Positions 37,419 to 49,393 of a stretch of DNA of 64,000 nucleotides are shown piece after piece. Source of the stretch: Globodera rostochiensis (taxonomy: Eukaryota; Nematoda; Chromadorea; Rhabditida; Heteroderidae); contig JAEVLN010000018.1 in NCBI GenBank assembly GCA_018350325.1, positions 314,185 through 378,184 of the forward strand, given 5' to 3'. Both the position numbers and the translations under genes were made by a program. The notes below the pieces were generated by a model. The model saw nothing but the letters and a program-made list of their open reading frames with translations. It made no database searches and was not told the origin of the DNA. Each line of letters begins with the position of its first letter. Position 1 is the stretch's first letter.

Positions 37419-40340
37419 ATGTCTTCTGTTCAATCTGTGAGTATATTAATTCATTCTTCCAATGGTAAAATTGGGAATTTTTTAAATGAGAAAAAGAATC
37501 ATAATAATGCCGATCAATCCTGATCAGACCTCAGATTTGAAACAATTGATAAACAGCATTCCCACAATTTGTTAGTTTTCACATTTAGCTTTCAACAATG
37601 GTTCATAAGCGCGAATGCCTTTTCAAGTATGTGCACATTTAATTATGCATAATTATTGGACCAATTAACAAAATTCATTAAAATTTCCCCGACGGCGTCT
37701 ACGGCACACCCGAGCCCCTGCTATTCTTAAAAAGCTTTACACGGGTTTAAAGTTTTTGATTATTTCCCGCGTTACCCTGCCCGTGTGTTTTGAAAATTCC
37801 GATAAAATTTTTGTTGGAATCTTTTCAGCACTCATTAAAAAACCTATAAAAGTGGTTTTTGGGTGAATTTGCGTCTGGGTCCATTGATGCAATTTTCCCT
37901 ATTTTAGTCCTTTTTGTTTAAAATTTTTTTCGGATTGAGAAAAACTGGAGAATTTTTTGAAATCGATCAAATTTTTAAAAATCGATCAAACAAAAAACGG
38001 GTTTCTTTGCAGAATTATCGTGATCGGCGACATAAGCACCGGCAAAACTTCTTTGATCCAACGCTTCATTCACAACAATATGTCGGGCAATTACAAGCCA
38101 ACGCTTGGCGTTGACTTTGCCACTAAGTAAATTCACAGACAAAAATAATGCAATAAATAATTTTAAATTAATTTTCTAATTGAGCGATTTGTCAGTTTTT
38201 TTAATTGAATTCATTATTCTTAGACTCGTTCAATTTGAGGACACGCTGATACGACTACAATTTTGGGACATTTCTGATAAGTTTTTTTTTATAAAAAACC
38301 AATTTTTAGTTAAATTAAAAATTATTTCAGGACAAGAACGCTTCGCAAACATGACCCGCGTGTACTACAGAGATTCGCACGGCGCTATTGTGGTCGGTGG
38401 GAAGGACCCGAATTTCAAGAAAAACAAATTGACAAAATTTAAAACTTGAAAAAACCACGGGATTTGGAATTCTTGACATTCCAAAACCCGAAGGTCAGCC
38501 CTATAAGATTTCAGAAACTAATCCCAAAATCAGAAAACATCAAAAAATCGCGTTTTGATCACTTTGTTCGACACTTACAAATTAGAGGGGATTTGAATGG
38601 AATTAACTTTAATGATAATAATTAGAGATATTTATTTAAAATGATAAATGAATTTTTACAGGTCTATGACTGCAAGAGGAGTGACACTTTGGCAGGGGTA
38701 CCACAAAAATAACCTTTAAAAATTTGAATATTAATAAAACGCGTGTTTTGTCAGGCCTATCGTTGGAAAAAGGACTTGGACTCCAAGTTGATTTTGGACA
38801 ATGGACAGCCAATCCCGGCCATTTTGGTGGCCAATAAGGTACTGTACAGGGTACACCGTGTTCGACTACCGCATTTTTTGGTATACCGACCGAAAAAATG
38901 CTTCATTTCGGACCGAAATGTTTACCGTACACTGTGTACTTTGGCCAAGTTGTACATATAATGAGCATACTGTAGTGCAGGGGTGTTGCCTGGTTTTTTG
39001 TGTTACCTATATCAAAACATTGCTTAAAACCAATTCAATTTTTCGTCTTGGAATTGTCTTTCGTGCAACTTTTAACATTTTTTAGTAGCAAAAAAGGTTT
39101 TTTTGTCAAGAAATTGGTTAAAAATTTAAAAAAAAAATATTAGATTTTTCGGTGCTGGAAACTTCCATTTTTCTACGAATTTTTGTTGACAGATTAATCA
39201 TATTAATTTATTTTAATTTTTCTTTTTCTTTTCTGAAGAGCGATTTGGAAAATACGATAACGGGGCAAATGCTGGACGATTATGCACGGCAAGGCGGCTT
39301 CAGAGCTGGGTAGACAAATGAATATGTACACATATAAATTAATGACATACAAAAAAACTTAGAAAAACGGAATCTGAAAAATCTTATTTTATTTTCTCAA
39401 ATTCGCCTTTTTTGTCCAACCCTAAATTAGAAAATTGCTTAAATTAATAAACGTTCAGATTTAAGCTAAGCGCAAAGACGGGGGAGGGAATTGAACCGGC
39501 GATGGATTATCTTCTAAGGTGTTTCATTTTTATAAAGAATTTTTTTTTTAATTTTAAATCTCATTTAGAAAAAAAACCACCGATTAAATAAATTTGTTTT
39601 TTTTAATTCACAGAAACGTTGTCTGTGCAGAACGTGAGGGCCTATATCTGATGCCGATGGTAAGCAAAGTGCATGTATTGTAAAGGGGGGACGGCAAGGA
39701 ACAAAAAAGTTTTAATTCGATTAACAACAAAAAATTTTCTCAAAAAAAGGGAAAAAAATCCTCCCAATAACAATATGACTCATTTAAAATGAGAAAGAAT
39801 TTTAACGAGATTTTTTTTGCACCTCCTAAAGGATGGCACAATATTTTGAAAGCATTTTTTATGCTTCCATTCCTTGAAATATTTGCTCGAGCCTTTTCGC
39901 TCGCGCGAGATTAGGCGTCACGACTCAATCAGTTAAGGGTAGAGTAGATCGGAACCGGTCGGGAATTTTCCGGTTTTTGGAATCCCGGTTTTTGTAAAAG
40001 CAAAATCCCGACCCGGTCCGTCCCGGTTCGAGATGCTGGTCCCGATCCCGGCTTTTACGGTCCCGGTTTTTTCCAGAAATCCCGATCCCGTCCTACTCTA
40101 GTTAAGAGTAAAGAAGGTTGGTAGTTCCTTTTTTACAAATTGACAATTCAACAATCGGAACGGAACGGAAGCGCAATTTTTGATTCAAAAATTAATAAAT
40201 TAATTACCTAATTGTAATGTTTCAATTTTTAGCTTCAAAGGGACCAAAATTTGCACCGTCTGTCCCTGCAAGAATTGGAGCAAAAAAAGAGTCGCGGTGG
40301 CGTGAGCAAAAAGCGCTTTTTTCAAAACACTTGTTGCTGA
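37419..40340 (+). CDS. rab32: Rab32/38 (GLO-1)-type small GTPase, 11 exons
   Basis: Rab32/38 proteins direct traffic to lysosome-related organelles; the C. elegans member is GLO-1 of gut granules (family knowledge). Exons: 37419-37436, 37589-37626, 38013-38126, 38224-38276, 38331-38392, 38662-38697, 38755-38838, 39239-39309, 39459-39518, 39614-39659, 40233-40340; 229 residues. ECLFKIIVIGDISTGKTSLI carries the P-loop (residues 24-31), and YKPTLGVDFATK is switch I. Switch II is LQFWDISGQERFANMTRVYY, with Ser where Rab32 has Ala. WKKDLDSKLILDNGQPIPAI is a Rab32-specific signature. NKSD and LSAKTGEGI are G4 and G5. The C-terminus ends CC for prenylation. The intron 38277-38330 starts ATAAGT instead of GTAAGT (AT-AG), yet the phase requires it. 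Confidence 0.88.
38847..38934. mobile_element. Palindromic GTACC/CGGTAC-word element in Rab intron
   Basis: It starts CAGGGTACACCG and ends CCGTACACTG. The interior has GGTATACCGACCG and CGGACCGAAATG words facing each other. No clean target duplication is visible. It begins nine bases after the donor of exon 38755-38838. Confidence 0.55.
39940..40100. mobile_element. TAGAGTAGATCGGAACC element (CCCGGTT word)
   Basis: The ends TAGAGTAG and CTACTCTA are inverted; the flanks GTTAAGGG and GTTAAGAG match at 7 of 8. The interior is CCCGGTTTTT / GATCCCGGTCCCG words. It is in the last Rab32-like intron. Confidence 0.85.
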
Positions 40341-41673
40341 TATCAGTTAATTAGGGCTAAACTAAATAGTTTTCTGCTCTCATGTAAAAAGTATTAATAA
40401 ATAAAAAACAATTTTTTTTTGTTGTTTTCCAATTTTCATTTTCGATAATATATTTTCTTTTTGCAACAAATTGTTCTAATTAAATATGTTTGATCATGGA
40501 TCACGATAAAATGACATTGGATTCATCACCTATGAGTTTCAGCTAAGGGCTAGCAACATTTTTGAAGTTAGTGCTAAAATTGGCGCCCTCAAATCCCAGC
40601 TCGAAGTCTTGCGATCTTCGAGCTAAGACAGCATCATTAATTTAATGAGTTAAGCATTTATTTTTAACCGTTTAATATAAGTAAAAAATAAATTGACACT
40701 CGACGACAAATGATCGGAAACAAAACAAAAAGAAAATTACGAAAATTCAATGGGCGGGCGTAAAAAGAAAGGCGGTGCCGGCGATTTTTCCGTTTCAATT
40801 GTTCCACCTTTGTTCCGTCTGTTCAGCAGTTCCCAATGGGGCACTCGGAGCTGCTGCTGCTCTCGGCCTTGAGCACAACGGGGACAAACAGTTCAGTTTC
40901 AGAAAATTATGACCAATTCCGAACCCGGGCCCCCGAATTCGAACAATTTTCCAACAATTCAAAATTTCCCAAAAAATCAAAGTTGGCCTCTAAATCATTG
41001 AAAAGCATGAATTTGTTCACTATTTGCATTTTCGTTGTAATTTTGTGCTTTTTGAATGATTTTGAGTCCAAATTTGATTTTTGGAAAATTGTTCGAATTC
41101 GGGTCCGGCGCTCGGAATTGGACGACAGATTGGGATTCTACACCCACGAATACCCATAGAACATCTTTTTTCTCGGCCTTAAACAAACATTCAAAAAATG
41201 TGGGGCACAAGTCTCATACTAATTACGGAAAAATGTTCTTTTTTTGCCGGAGTTTCGAGTCGTGATCTCGATTAAACTCCCAAGATCCGAGCACTAGCCT
41301 TGGGTCGGTGTTGGGAGTGGTGATGGAGTTGGGGATGTTGCAAACTCGAAGCTGGACGACTCGGCCGCTGGTTGATGATAGGCAACGTGTTGTGGGAAGC
41401 GGACCCTGTGAGCACACAAATTTAGTGTTCTACATGCCAATTTGGCGGTGTGCCATGACAATCCTGATCAGACCAGAGACCCAGATCGATCATGAGCCAC
41501 ATACAATGTGTTTTTTGGACTCAGATCACATTTGATTGGATTTATATGTTCAATGTGTGCCCTAGAAACAAGGAATGATCTGATCTAAAACAGTAATCAA
41601 AAAATACAAAATGAGACCCAGATCCCCTGGTCTGGTTGTCGAAAAACTGGTCTTATCATGAGTTGCTCCTGAA
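40341..41673. other. Intergenic, large inverted repeat, no firm gene
   Basis: A small plus-strand frame at 40,750-40,872 starts MGGRKKKGGAGDFS and has a CCC near its end, but no family or splice partner is seen. An inverted repeat spans 40,913-41,125 with arms around CGAATTCGAACAATTTTCC / GGAAAATTGTTCGAATTCG, and inner AATCATTGAAAAGC / GCTTTTTGAATGATT. TGATCA-rich sequence fills 41,455-41,690. Confidence 0.5.
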
Positions 41674-43669
41674 CTATGATCGAATCATCCCATTAAGCAT
41701 ATAGAAACAGTGCCTGTGCGCTTCTGCACGTCTTGGAGAATCCACCATAGAAAATCGTCCTGCCGGCAAAGCTTCCTCTTCTTGGGGCGCTTCTTCGTTG
41801 GACTCGTCGCTTGGGTTGTCGTCGGACCCTAAAAAGCCGGTCGGTCTGTTTCAGAAACAGAAATTTCAAAATTGAAAATCATTTTCATTTTAGATCATCT
41901 AAAAGTCTCGTGTCTTACGGAGAGGGGACCATAACCATAATTAAATAATTCAATGAAAATCGTTCAAAAAACATGGTTGGTTACCACCGTATAGTGCAAA
42001 AACTCACCCAAATATGTTGCCACCGGCATTGGTGGCTTCCTCCACAACTGTCGCCCATCTTGCCAATGTGCTGCAGCAGCAGCTGCTGTTACTGCTTGCC
42101 GTTGTTGTTCGCCCATGTAGTTTTTGTGGCGGTAGTAGCCGAGTTTGTACAGCTTTACCGTGTTGGTCCAAATCCATCCTTTCAATTGATTGGAAATTTA
42201 TTGGTGTAAAAAAACATTAAAATATTACGTGAGAAGAGCCCGGCCCCGTTGACTGAACGCATTCGACAACGCAAAAGCAGTGGAAACGGTTGTCGTACAA
42301 GAAAGTTTTCTGAAGAAAGCAATGCTTCGTTCAAAAGATTTTTTTTCATTTTTTCGTCCCGGTCTGCTATGGTAATTTCTCTCGGATATGCATAATCTTG
42401 GTTGAATGTGATCGGATCGGACCCTTGGATATGCATAATCTTGGTTGAATGTGATCGGATCGGACCCTTGGATATGCATAATCTTGGTTGAATGTGATCG
42501 GATCGGACCCTTGGATATGCATAATCTTGGTTGAATGTGATCGGATCGGACCCTTGGATATGCATAATGTTGGTTGAATGTGATCGGATAGGACCCTTGG
42601 ATATGCATAATCTTGGTTGAATGTGATCGGACCATGCGTAGTGATCAAAAATATTAACAACCATCATATCCATTGATCGAAGCTTCCACATTGAGCTTGA
42701 GAAAGGTGTGAGGCTAAACATTATAAACGAGATTCAACTTTAAGAATGCCGAGAATAAAAAAAAATTCAGTTTTTTTCTTTGTTTGTAAACGCACCAAAC
42801 GTTCATTTTCATCCTCAAGTTCACAGCGCAATTCCTATAATTGGTGTTTAACATTTTATAGACTTTTCCAAATTTTTGTTTTTCAATTTTCTCTAAATAG
42901 TATAAAAATTTTATTAGAAATTTCTGAATTTGAAATTCCCCAATTGTCTCAAAACAATAATTAAACATATTTTAAATTGCTTTTTGAAATTAGAATAATT
43001 TTAAAAACTCTAACTCACACAGTATCTGCCGTTTTCGACACTTTGGAGGTTATCCCACCTTAAATTCAAGATAAACGGGACTCGAAAAATGGCACTTTTT
43101 TTGTTTTTTGTTATTTTTTTAAATATTTATTTGCGAAGGAACCCGTTCTACAGAATTCAACAGAATTACCATAATTCGGGTCCAACCCAACGCACTTTCA
43201 CCCTGAACACTTCAATGAATCCGGCACTGCCTCTATTAATTGGAGGGGGGGGGGGGAGATATTGTATGTTTTTGGATATTTAAATTAATTTAAAAATACA
43301 TGAATTAAATTAAAACATTTAAAAATATTTAAAAACTTACGCTGCTTCACTGAGCGTGACCATCAAACGAAGGCGCCGCACGGGCTGAGGCTCTGTTATG
43401 CGTGACAAATTTTTGTAGTGATACGAACCGGTGACAAACTAAATTTGAGACTTCTTTTTTTATTTTAAAATGATCACATCAAATTTTTTTTAAATGAATA
43501 AATTTGTTAGAAAATTCGATTCCGACGTTTCATTTGGCACACAAACATTCCGTTTGATGAGATATTTGTTTGGTTCGAGCAATCGCATCGGCGCCCGTCG
43601 AGCTGTACAGACGACGCACAGAATGACCAGTAGTGATGCGGCAGTAACAAATAATGCAACAAATTTCAT
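41674..43669 (-). CDS. Unrecognised single-pass membrane protein, 9 exons
   Basis: Exons: 43547-43669, 43341-43438, 43170-43232, 43019-43058, 42796-42834, 42662-42713, 42229-42309, 42008-42178, 41674-41828; phases close, 273 residues, with ATG at 43669. Residues 3-22 (FVALFVTAASLLVILCVVC) are a signal anchor followed by TARRAPMR, so the protein is probably type II or secreted. The middle has RRLRLMVTLSEAGSAGFIEV, FRVKVRWVGPELWWDNLQS, and SRWIWTNTVKLYKLGYYRH, suggesting a compact beta-rich domain with aromatic residues. The C-terminal tail is Ala/Gln-rich and then acidic (NPSDESNEEAPQEEE). No family is recognised; an integrin-alpha-like KLGFFKR reading of KLGYYRH was considered and dropped because no membrane helix precedes it. 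The intron 42310-42661 contains a 43-bp tandem array. Confidence 0.7.
42383..42631. repeat. 43-bp tandem array, ~5.8 copies
   Basis: The unit GGATATGCATAATCTTGGTT plus GAATGTGATCGGATCGGACCCTT follows itself nearly unchanged, one copy differing at AATGTT and one at GATAGG. It lies within an intron of the membrane-protein gene. The near-identity implies recent expansion or homogenisation. Confidence 0.95.
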
Positions 43670-43798
43670 TGTATGCCGAGGAGCCTCCAAAACGCAGCAA
43701 ATAAAGCCAAAAACTAATAAAATTAATATGGATAAAAAATCACTCCTCCTTAGAAAAATAAAGAAAATGCAAAAATATGATTTTTAATACTATACATA

Positions 43799-44061
43799 CC
43801 GTATTTCCTATAATAAACCCCTCTGAATTAGGCAATGACCTCGATACGATATTCGATACGATATTTCGATAAAATATCGGTATCGAAAAATATCGAATTA
43901 ATAGTTTTTTCCCCGATACGATATTTCGATAAAAATATCGCGATATATCGCGATATTTATATCGAAATATCGTATCGTACCGAGCACTAAGTGACCCCCC
44001 CCCCCCCCTTAAATAATAACCCCCTTTGGAAGAGGGTTGAAATATAGTTAGGAAAATACGG
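43799..44061. mobile_element. Nested elements: TACCGTATTTCC outer, CGATACGATA inner
   Basis: The outer ends are ACCGTATTTCCTATAATAAA and its degenerate inverse ending AGGAAAATACGGT, with TA at each side. Inside, at about 43,830-43,990, lies a palindrome of GATACGATATTTCGAT words. A C-run separates the inner element from the right outer arm. Confidence 0.7.
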
Positions 44062-45099
44062 TATAAGAAAGTCAAAGTGGTGGAATGGTTCCCATTTTCG
44101 ACCACGAAAAGTCTCGACCGCATGCAACGGTCTGTCTGTCGTCTTGGTGCAGTTCGTGAATGGGTTGGTTGCAACAGCCACGGGACCCCAACAAACACTG
44201 ATCCGTTGTGTGGCTCGTGCTGAACACGAAGAATGTGATGCGCGAAAAAGTGGTTGATTGGAATGCGGTTGTTCTCGCGACGGTGTGCCGTCGCCGACGA
44301 CAGCTTGTGCCTGCGCATTCCTCATCAATTCCAAGTCCGCAAACCGGCACCGATATGATATGAACACTCACTGATGATAACACCGCTCACCGCCCAATGG
44401 CGGATGCGCGCGATCACGGCGGACGGATGATAATAACAATTTGGATGAATAGAATGATCAGAAATTGATTGTACTGACCACACACGCACAAAAAACAGTG
44501 ATCAGGAAAGGTGTGAAAGCAGGCAGCCAGCCAGCCGCCACTGGTCACTGGATGATCAATCATCATCGCCTGCTGTCGCGCAAATTCACATTCCACGCAC
44601 ACATCCACTTTCACTCACACTCATCCGGAATGGTGGTGCAAATTTTGGCGGGCCCATTCCCATGTCGAATTATTTTTTGCAATTCAGAGATTGCGAAATA
44701 GAATTTTTTTATTGTTAATCATACATAAAGAAATGAAAAAAGAAAATTTGACAGCAGTTGTTGTGTTACATTACAGTTAAGGGGTCGTATACAAAACATG
44801 ATCACAGCACTGAAGATGCTGGAGATGTGGTGGTCCAATATTTCAACGACAAAAGAAAGAGAGAAAAAAAGAAGCTCTTTGGGCACATGCGTGATCCTAA
44901 AATTTTGCTGATGGCTGCTTAACGAAATTTCCAATCAGTGAAGAGAGGGAGGGGGTTGATGGTGGACATTTGTCAACAGCGCTCAGAAAATCCATGATCA
45001 CAGAGGAGGAGGTCATTTTGATCGGAAAGTTGGTGGGCTGGGTGTGTTAAGGCAAGTACGCTTTGGTCACGTTTATGTTGTGTTTTGATTCGCCGACGT
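44062..45099. other. Intergenic, no gene called
   Basis: All three minus-strand frames are open over much of 44,070-44,380 because of base composition, so no frame can be preferred. No domain was recognised. The remainder is ordinary AT-rich flank with TGATCA words. Confidence 0.4.
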
Positions 45100-48000
45100 T
45101 CACTTTCTGTCCAAGCAGGACGCTGCGGCGGAGTTCAATGGCCAACCGCGCTGATCACCGCCGCCGCCGCCTCCATACTTTTTGCTCAGTTCAATGGTGC
45201 TGACGTAGTCTTGGCCCACTTGTGGTGGCAATGGCGATCGTGATGAATCTGAAACGCCAAAATATTCATTTTGATTTGTTAAATTATTCCGAAAAGTGGT
45301 GTCCCAACTTTCACCAACAACAGCCCTCAAGGGGTCAAGAGGAAGGAAGAGACCCCTCCCCACTAAAAAAGCCATTATATTCCATCATTTAAACACCTCG
45401 CGGCGCCGTTTTGTCGTTGCTGCGGAATGACAGCACATGCGGTTGCTGTTGGCACTTTTGTGCCGTTTGAGTTGCAACATCGGCACAGTGTGCCACCACC
45501 ATCATCATTGTCGGCGTTGTCGTCGCTGGAGGGCTCGGCGTCCGTGAGCGAATGGTGACGGCATTTTTGCGATTGAAAATTGGAATGCGCGAGAAGCGTG
45601 TACTGCAATAATTGGCTGTGAAGGAGCAGCATCGGCCATGCCATGCCATCGCACTCACTCACTTATTATCCTTGTTATGTTCCGGCGTCGCCTTGGGCGG
45701 TGGCGATGTTGGAGGCGGCGGCTTGTTGCTGCTATGGCTGTTGAAGAAGTTCAGCGGGGAAGAACCGTTGAAAAAGCTTCGGCGCATCGCGGTCGACTGG
45801 AAAAACAGAATCAATCAACGGATCAAATAAAACAATGAAATTTGCATTTTTGAAAAATTCCTTAAACAAAAATGCAATAAAATCAGAACCCTAAAATCGA
45901 CTTTTTTTTTTTTTTGTTGTTGCACCCCCCCCCCCCGAAAAAATTTTCAAGCTACGGCCCCGATAGACTTATATTTCATATGATCTAAAATGCCAACCCC
46001 GCCAAAAGAATTATGAAATGGACCTTTTTTGGTGAAGTCCCAGAATTTGTTGTCAACGATGGCGCGGATGTCCGTTCACCACAACATTTTCCATTCGTCA
46101 TAACAGCACCATTTACAGCAGAAGAGGACTTAAAAAAAGACATTTTTGCTTCCCAAAATTTAAAAGTGTAGAGACTTTTCTTTGGGGAAAAAACATAAAA
46201 GGTGGCACACAAACACACACATTTGGCGGCATCACAACAACCGGGCGTCGCATGAACGGCGGTGGCATTGGCACTTCCGGGGGGGACGTGAGGGGCGGCG
46301 GTTGCTGCTGCTGTTGTTGTTGCGGTTGGAGCCTCGGAATTGGCGAGGTCGGCGGCAACGGTGTCGTAGTTGTCAATGAAGAAGCGGTGGGCTCAGCAGA
46401 ATAATCAACTAAAATAAAACAATATAAAATATAAATCGTAATTTTGAAAAAAAAAACTATTAAGCTAACAATTTATAGAAAGATGATGATTGCTTTCTTC
46501 CGATGGAACGCCGGTTCGTGCAGGGTGTTGTGGCAATGGAACAGCAGCGCCACCACCATTTGTGCTACTTCCTCCTTCACCGACCTGCGCAATTGAAAAG
46601 AGGGGAAAAATATTCACTTTTTTTTGACAAAATACAAAAAAAATTTTAAAAAAATTACCGCTATATTTAGAAGGAAAAAAAATTGACAAAGCTCACCGTT
46701 TCATACTCATTTCCGATGGTGGAATAGTACGCGTCATCGCGTTCCTGCTCCAAGCGTCGTTCCCTCAAAAAGACGATTTTTTTTGTTTTGTTTGGCTTTT
46801 TATTTAAAAATATTTTGAATTAATTTTTTTTTTTTGTACAAATTGGCCTGTTCGCGCAGCCGAATGCGTTCCCGAATCACGCCCACGTCTTCGCGCACCG
46901 TCAAATAGCGGTAGGACGGTTGACTGCTGCCAACGCTTCCTGAACCGCTTTCACATTCCGGTTGTTGCTGGTGCGGTTGCTAGAATTTTTTTTTTGTTTT
47001 TTTTTTTGCATTGGCTTGCTAGAGGTTTTTATTGCAAAATTCTAAATTTTTCTTACAAAAAAATAAATGCTAAGAGCCTAAACACTGAAATAAAGTTAAA
47101 ACTAAACAAAACTCATTTTTGACATTGCTAATATTATTTACTAACTTTTACGAAATTTAAAAATCCTTCATGCAAAAAAATTTAGCAAATGATAATTCTT
47201 CCACAAGCGGAAATATTTTTTCTTCCCTTTGTTTTTCGTTTCTTTTTTGTCTTTTAATAAATTTGTAGATATAAAAAAATGCAGATAAAGCTTGCAAAAA
47301 AAAAGAGGGCATTTTAAACAGAAGAAAACTTCAAAATTACGAAGAAAAAATATTTGAAAAAAACCTTTTCGAGTTGACAATGTGCAGCAGCAGATGATGT
47401 TCCAAGCTGGGTTGGTTCAGCTAACGATGCTTTCCGATCAATCTAAAAATTATGAATATTAAAAAAAACAAATTAGTCCGGCGATCATAACAGAAATTTA
47501 TTTTCATTACACCACTTTATTGAGCCGCTCGCCGCAGATACGCGCATTTCAAACACCCAAAAGGTTCAGAAAAAAATGCCTTAGCATAGAGAGCGTCCAG
47601 TTCCGAGCATTTGTTGTTGTCCAATGTGGCCGTTGAAGTCTGTGCCATTCGGTTGGCCGTGCCGTTTCTGTTGATCCGGTAGTAGTAGGCGCCATACCGT
47701 TCGTAGTAGGCACTGCTTGAACCTCCGCCACCACCTCCACCGATGCTCACAATGGAACTACCAAATAGAACAGCAAAAAATATTCGGTTTCCCATATTTT
47801 TCTAACAGAATTTGTCCAATTCAATTCAAATGATGGGTTTGACAAAGAAGATTTTGCATAGGTTAGACGATTTCAAACCCACATAAAAAGACGGGGTTTT
47901 TTATTAGAATAAATTTTTTTGGACTTTTTGTTTCAAAGATTCTTGTGGTTCTTCAAAATCGAATTTTGGTTTCTGGACGGGACGAAACATATTTTATATA

Positions 48001-49138
48001 TTTAAAAACTTTTCGATTTCAAGATTACAAATGTGTTGCTGCTCACACCTGTACGGATCTTCACTGCCCATTGAGTAAATTTGGGACGCTGTCGCGTAGA
48101 GCGGTTCGTCTGCAATACGTCGCGCCACCCGTTGCTGCTGCTGTTGGTGCTGCTTCGGCTTGTAAAAGTCCAAATAGTCGTAGCGCGACGGTGGCGACAG
48201 ATGAAGCGGGTATCGCGAATGGGTTGCCTCGTTGTCCGTCTGAACAATTTAGACTTTAAATTAAACATTTGGGAGCAGAAATTGCAAGGAAATATGGAGA
48301 ATTGGTGCATTTTTGAACAATTTTAGTACGATTCTTTATCCAAAAATTGCAAAAGTTCGACGTTTTTGTCTTAAAGAAAAGACTCTTTTTGTTTGGTAGT
48401 GGGAAGGGGGAAACTACTTAGAAAAGAAAACAAACGATTGAATAAAATGCCGTGGCATGGCCACCGTCATGGCACTCATTGGCATCGATGTAGTCGTAAG
48501 AGTCCTTGGAATCTTTGTGCGTGTCAATATTGTCAGCCGCCGCGGACGCTTCCCATGACACTTTTTTGGTCGGTGGAGAGCCCTAAACAAAATGCACGTT
48601 TTTTTTTGAAAATTTATAATTTTAAGCCATTTAAGAAAAACAAAATTGGAATTTGGTGTAATTTGAACTCTCCGTAAATGCCGCAAAATTATTTTTTTGT
48701 CTAAAATGGGGGAACAACTCTGCACAGAAGTACACATTTCTATCTGTTATTTGAAAAAATTTTTTTTGAACTTTCCCATGCCAAAGAATGGCACAGCTCC
48801 GCCCATCACACCTTGGCACGCATTTTTTGTTTCCATGGCGGCACAACACCACCATTGGCACGCCCGTCAGTTTTGTCGCATTTTTTCTTCGACTTTCTCA
48901 ATGAGTCAATCAATGGGACGCCCTTTTTGGTTTTCTGTTGCTGATGTCGTTGATGTTTTTCGACTACATTTTGTTCTCGTCCATAGGGTGGTTCATCAAC
49001 ATTATTCTCCTCGGACACAAAACGGTTTTTGTGTAGTGCATCATTGTCGTCGACGTTTTGATGTTGTTCTGCATCAGCTAAAACCCCATTGTTTGTAGTT
49101 TTCTGCTTTCTGAGCTGCCAGCACGACAAGAATGACAT
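45100..49138 (-). CDS. Large low-complexity scaffold-like protein, 13 exons
   Basis: Exons: 48812-49138, 48436-48582, 48049-48239, 47580-47757, 47365-47442, 46840-46979, 46697-46763, 46470-46584, 46221-46408, 46024-46128, 45663-45796, 45397-45602, 45100-45248. All phases close to give 674 residues from the ATG at 49138. No catalytic domain is visible. It has tyrosine-based short motifs (SYDYIDANE, SRYDYLDFY, DDAYYSTIGNEYET), a charged helical block (YRYLTVREDVGVIRERIRLR), proline-rich stretches (PPPPTSPPPKATP; PPEVPMPPPF), and poly-Gln and poly-Gly runs. This suggests an intrinsically disordered cytoskeletal or signalling adaptor (inference). The exon 47580-47757 needs a GC donor (AAG|GCATTT) to join the next exon; otherwise it stops at 47,517. 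The family is not recognised. Confidence 0.68.
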
Positions 49139-49282
49139 CTAATGGTCTAAAAATGGCAACAAAAAATTGTATTTGAGAGTAGAAAAGAGTGAATAGCAGG
49201 CCAAAAAAAAAGATTGTTTCTAAACAACTTAGAAAAACCCAAATTGAAAATGCTAAAAAATAAAAACAAGCGGAATATTTAC

Positions 49283-49341
49283 CAGGGATGGGAGCCGATG
49301 CCCTCAAAAAATTTCGGAAGTCGGAATTCCGATCATCCCTG
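49283..49341. mobile_element. CAGGGATGGGAGCCGA element, 59 bp
   Basis: It starts CAGGGATGGGAGCCGATG and ends GGAATTCCGATCATCCCTG; the flanks ATATTTAC and ATATGTAT match at 6 of 8. It is the same family as 7,946-8,046 but with a shorter interior. Confidence 0.75.
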
Positions 49342-49393
49342 ATATGTATGTACGGACTTCCTCAGATTTCAGTTTTTTGACGTAATCCAAAAC

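Noticed and set aside
40750..40872. Small MGGRKKKGGAGDFS frame ending near CCC
   Set aside because: Single short frame with no family, no exon partner and a repeat immediately after it; mentioned only in the spacer note.
41964..42185. Integrin alpha cytoplasmic tail (KLGYYRH like KLGFFKR)
   Set aside because: No membrane helix precedes the motif and the upstream exons do not resemble integrin.
42182..42721. 180-codon minus-strand frame with repeated SHSTKIMHIQGSDPI peptide
   Set aside because: It lies across a 43-bp non-coding tandem array in an intron; the same peptide appears in several frames because 43 is not divisible by three.
44072..44383. Cysteine-rich minus-strand frame upstream of the membrane-protein gene
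   Set aside because: All three frames are open here and none has a splice partner in phase or recognisable content.
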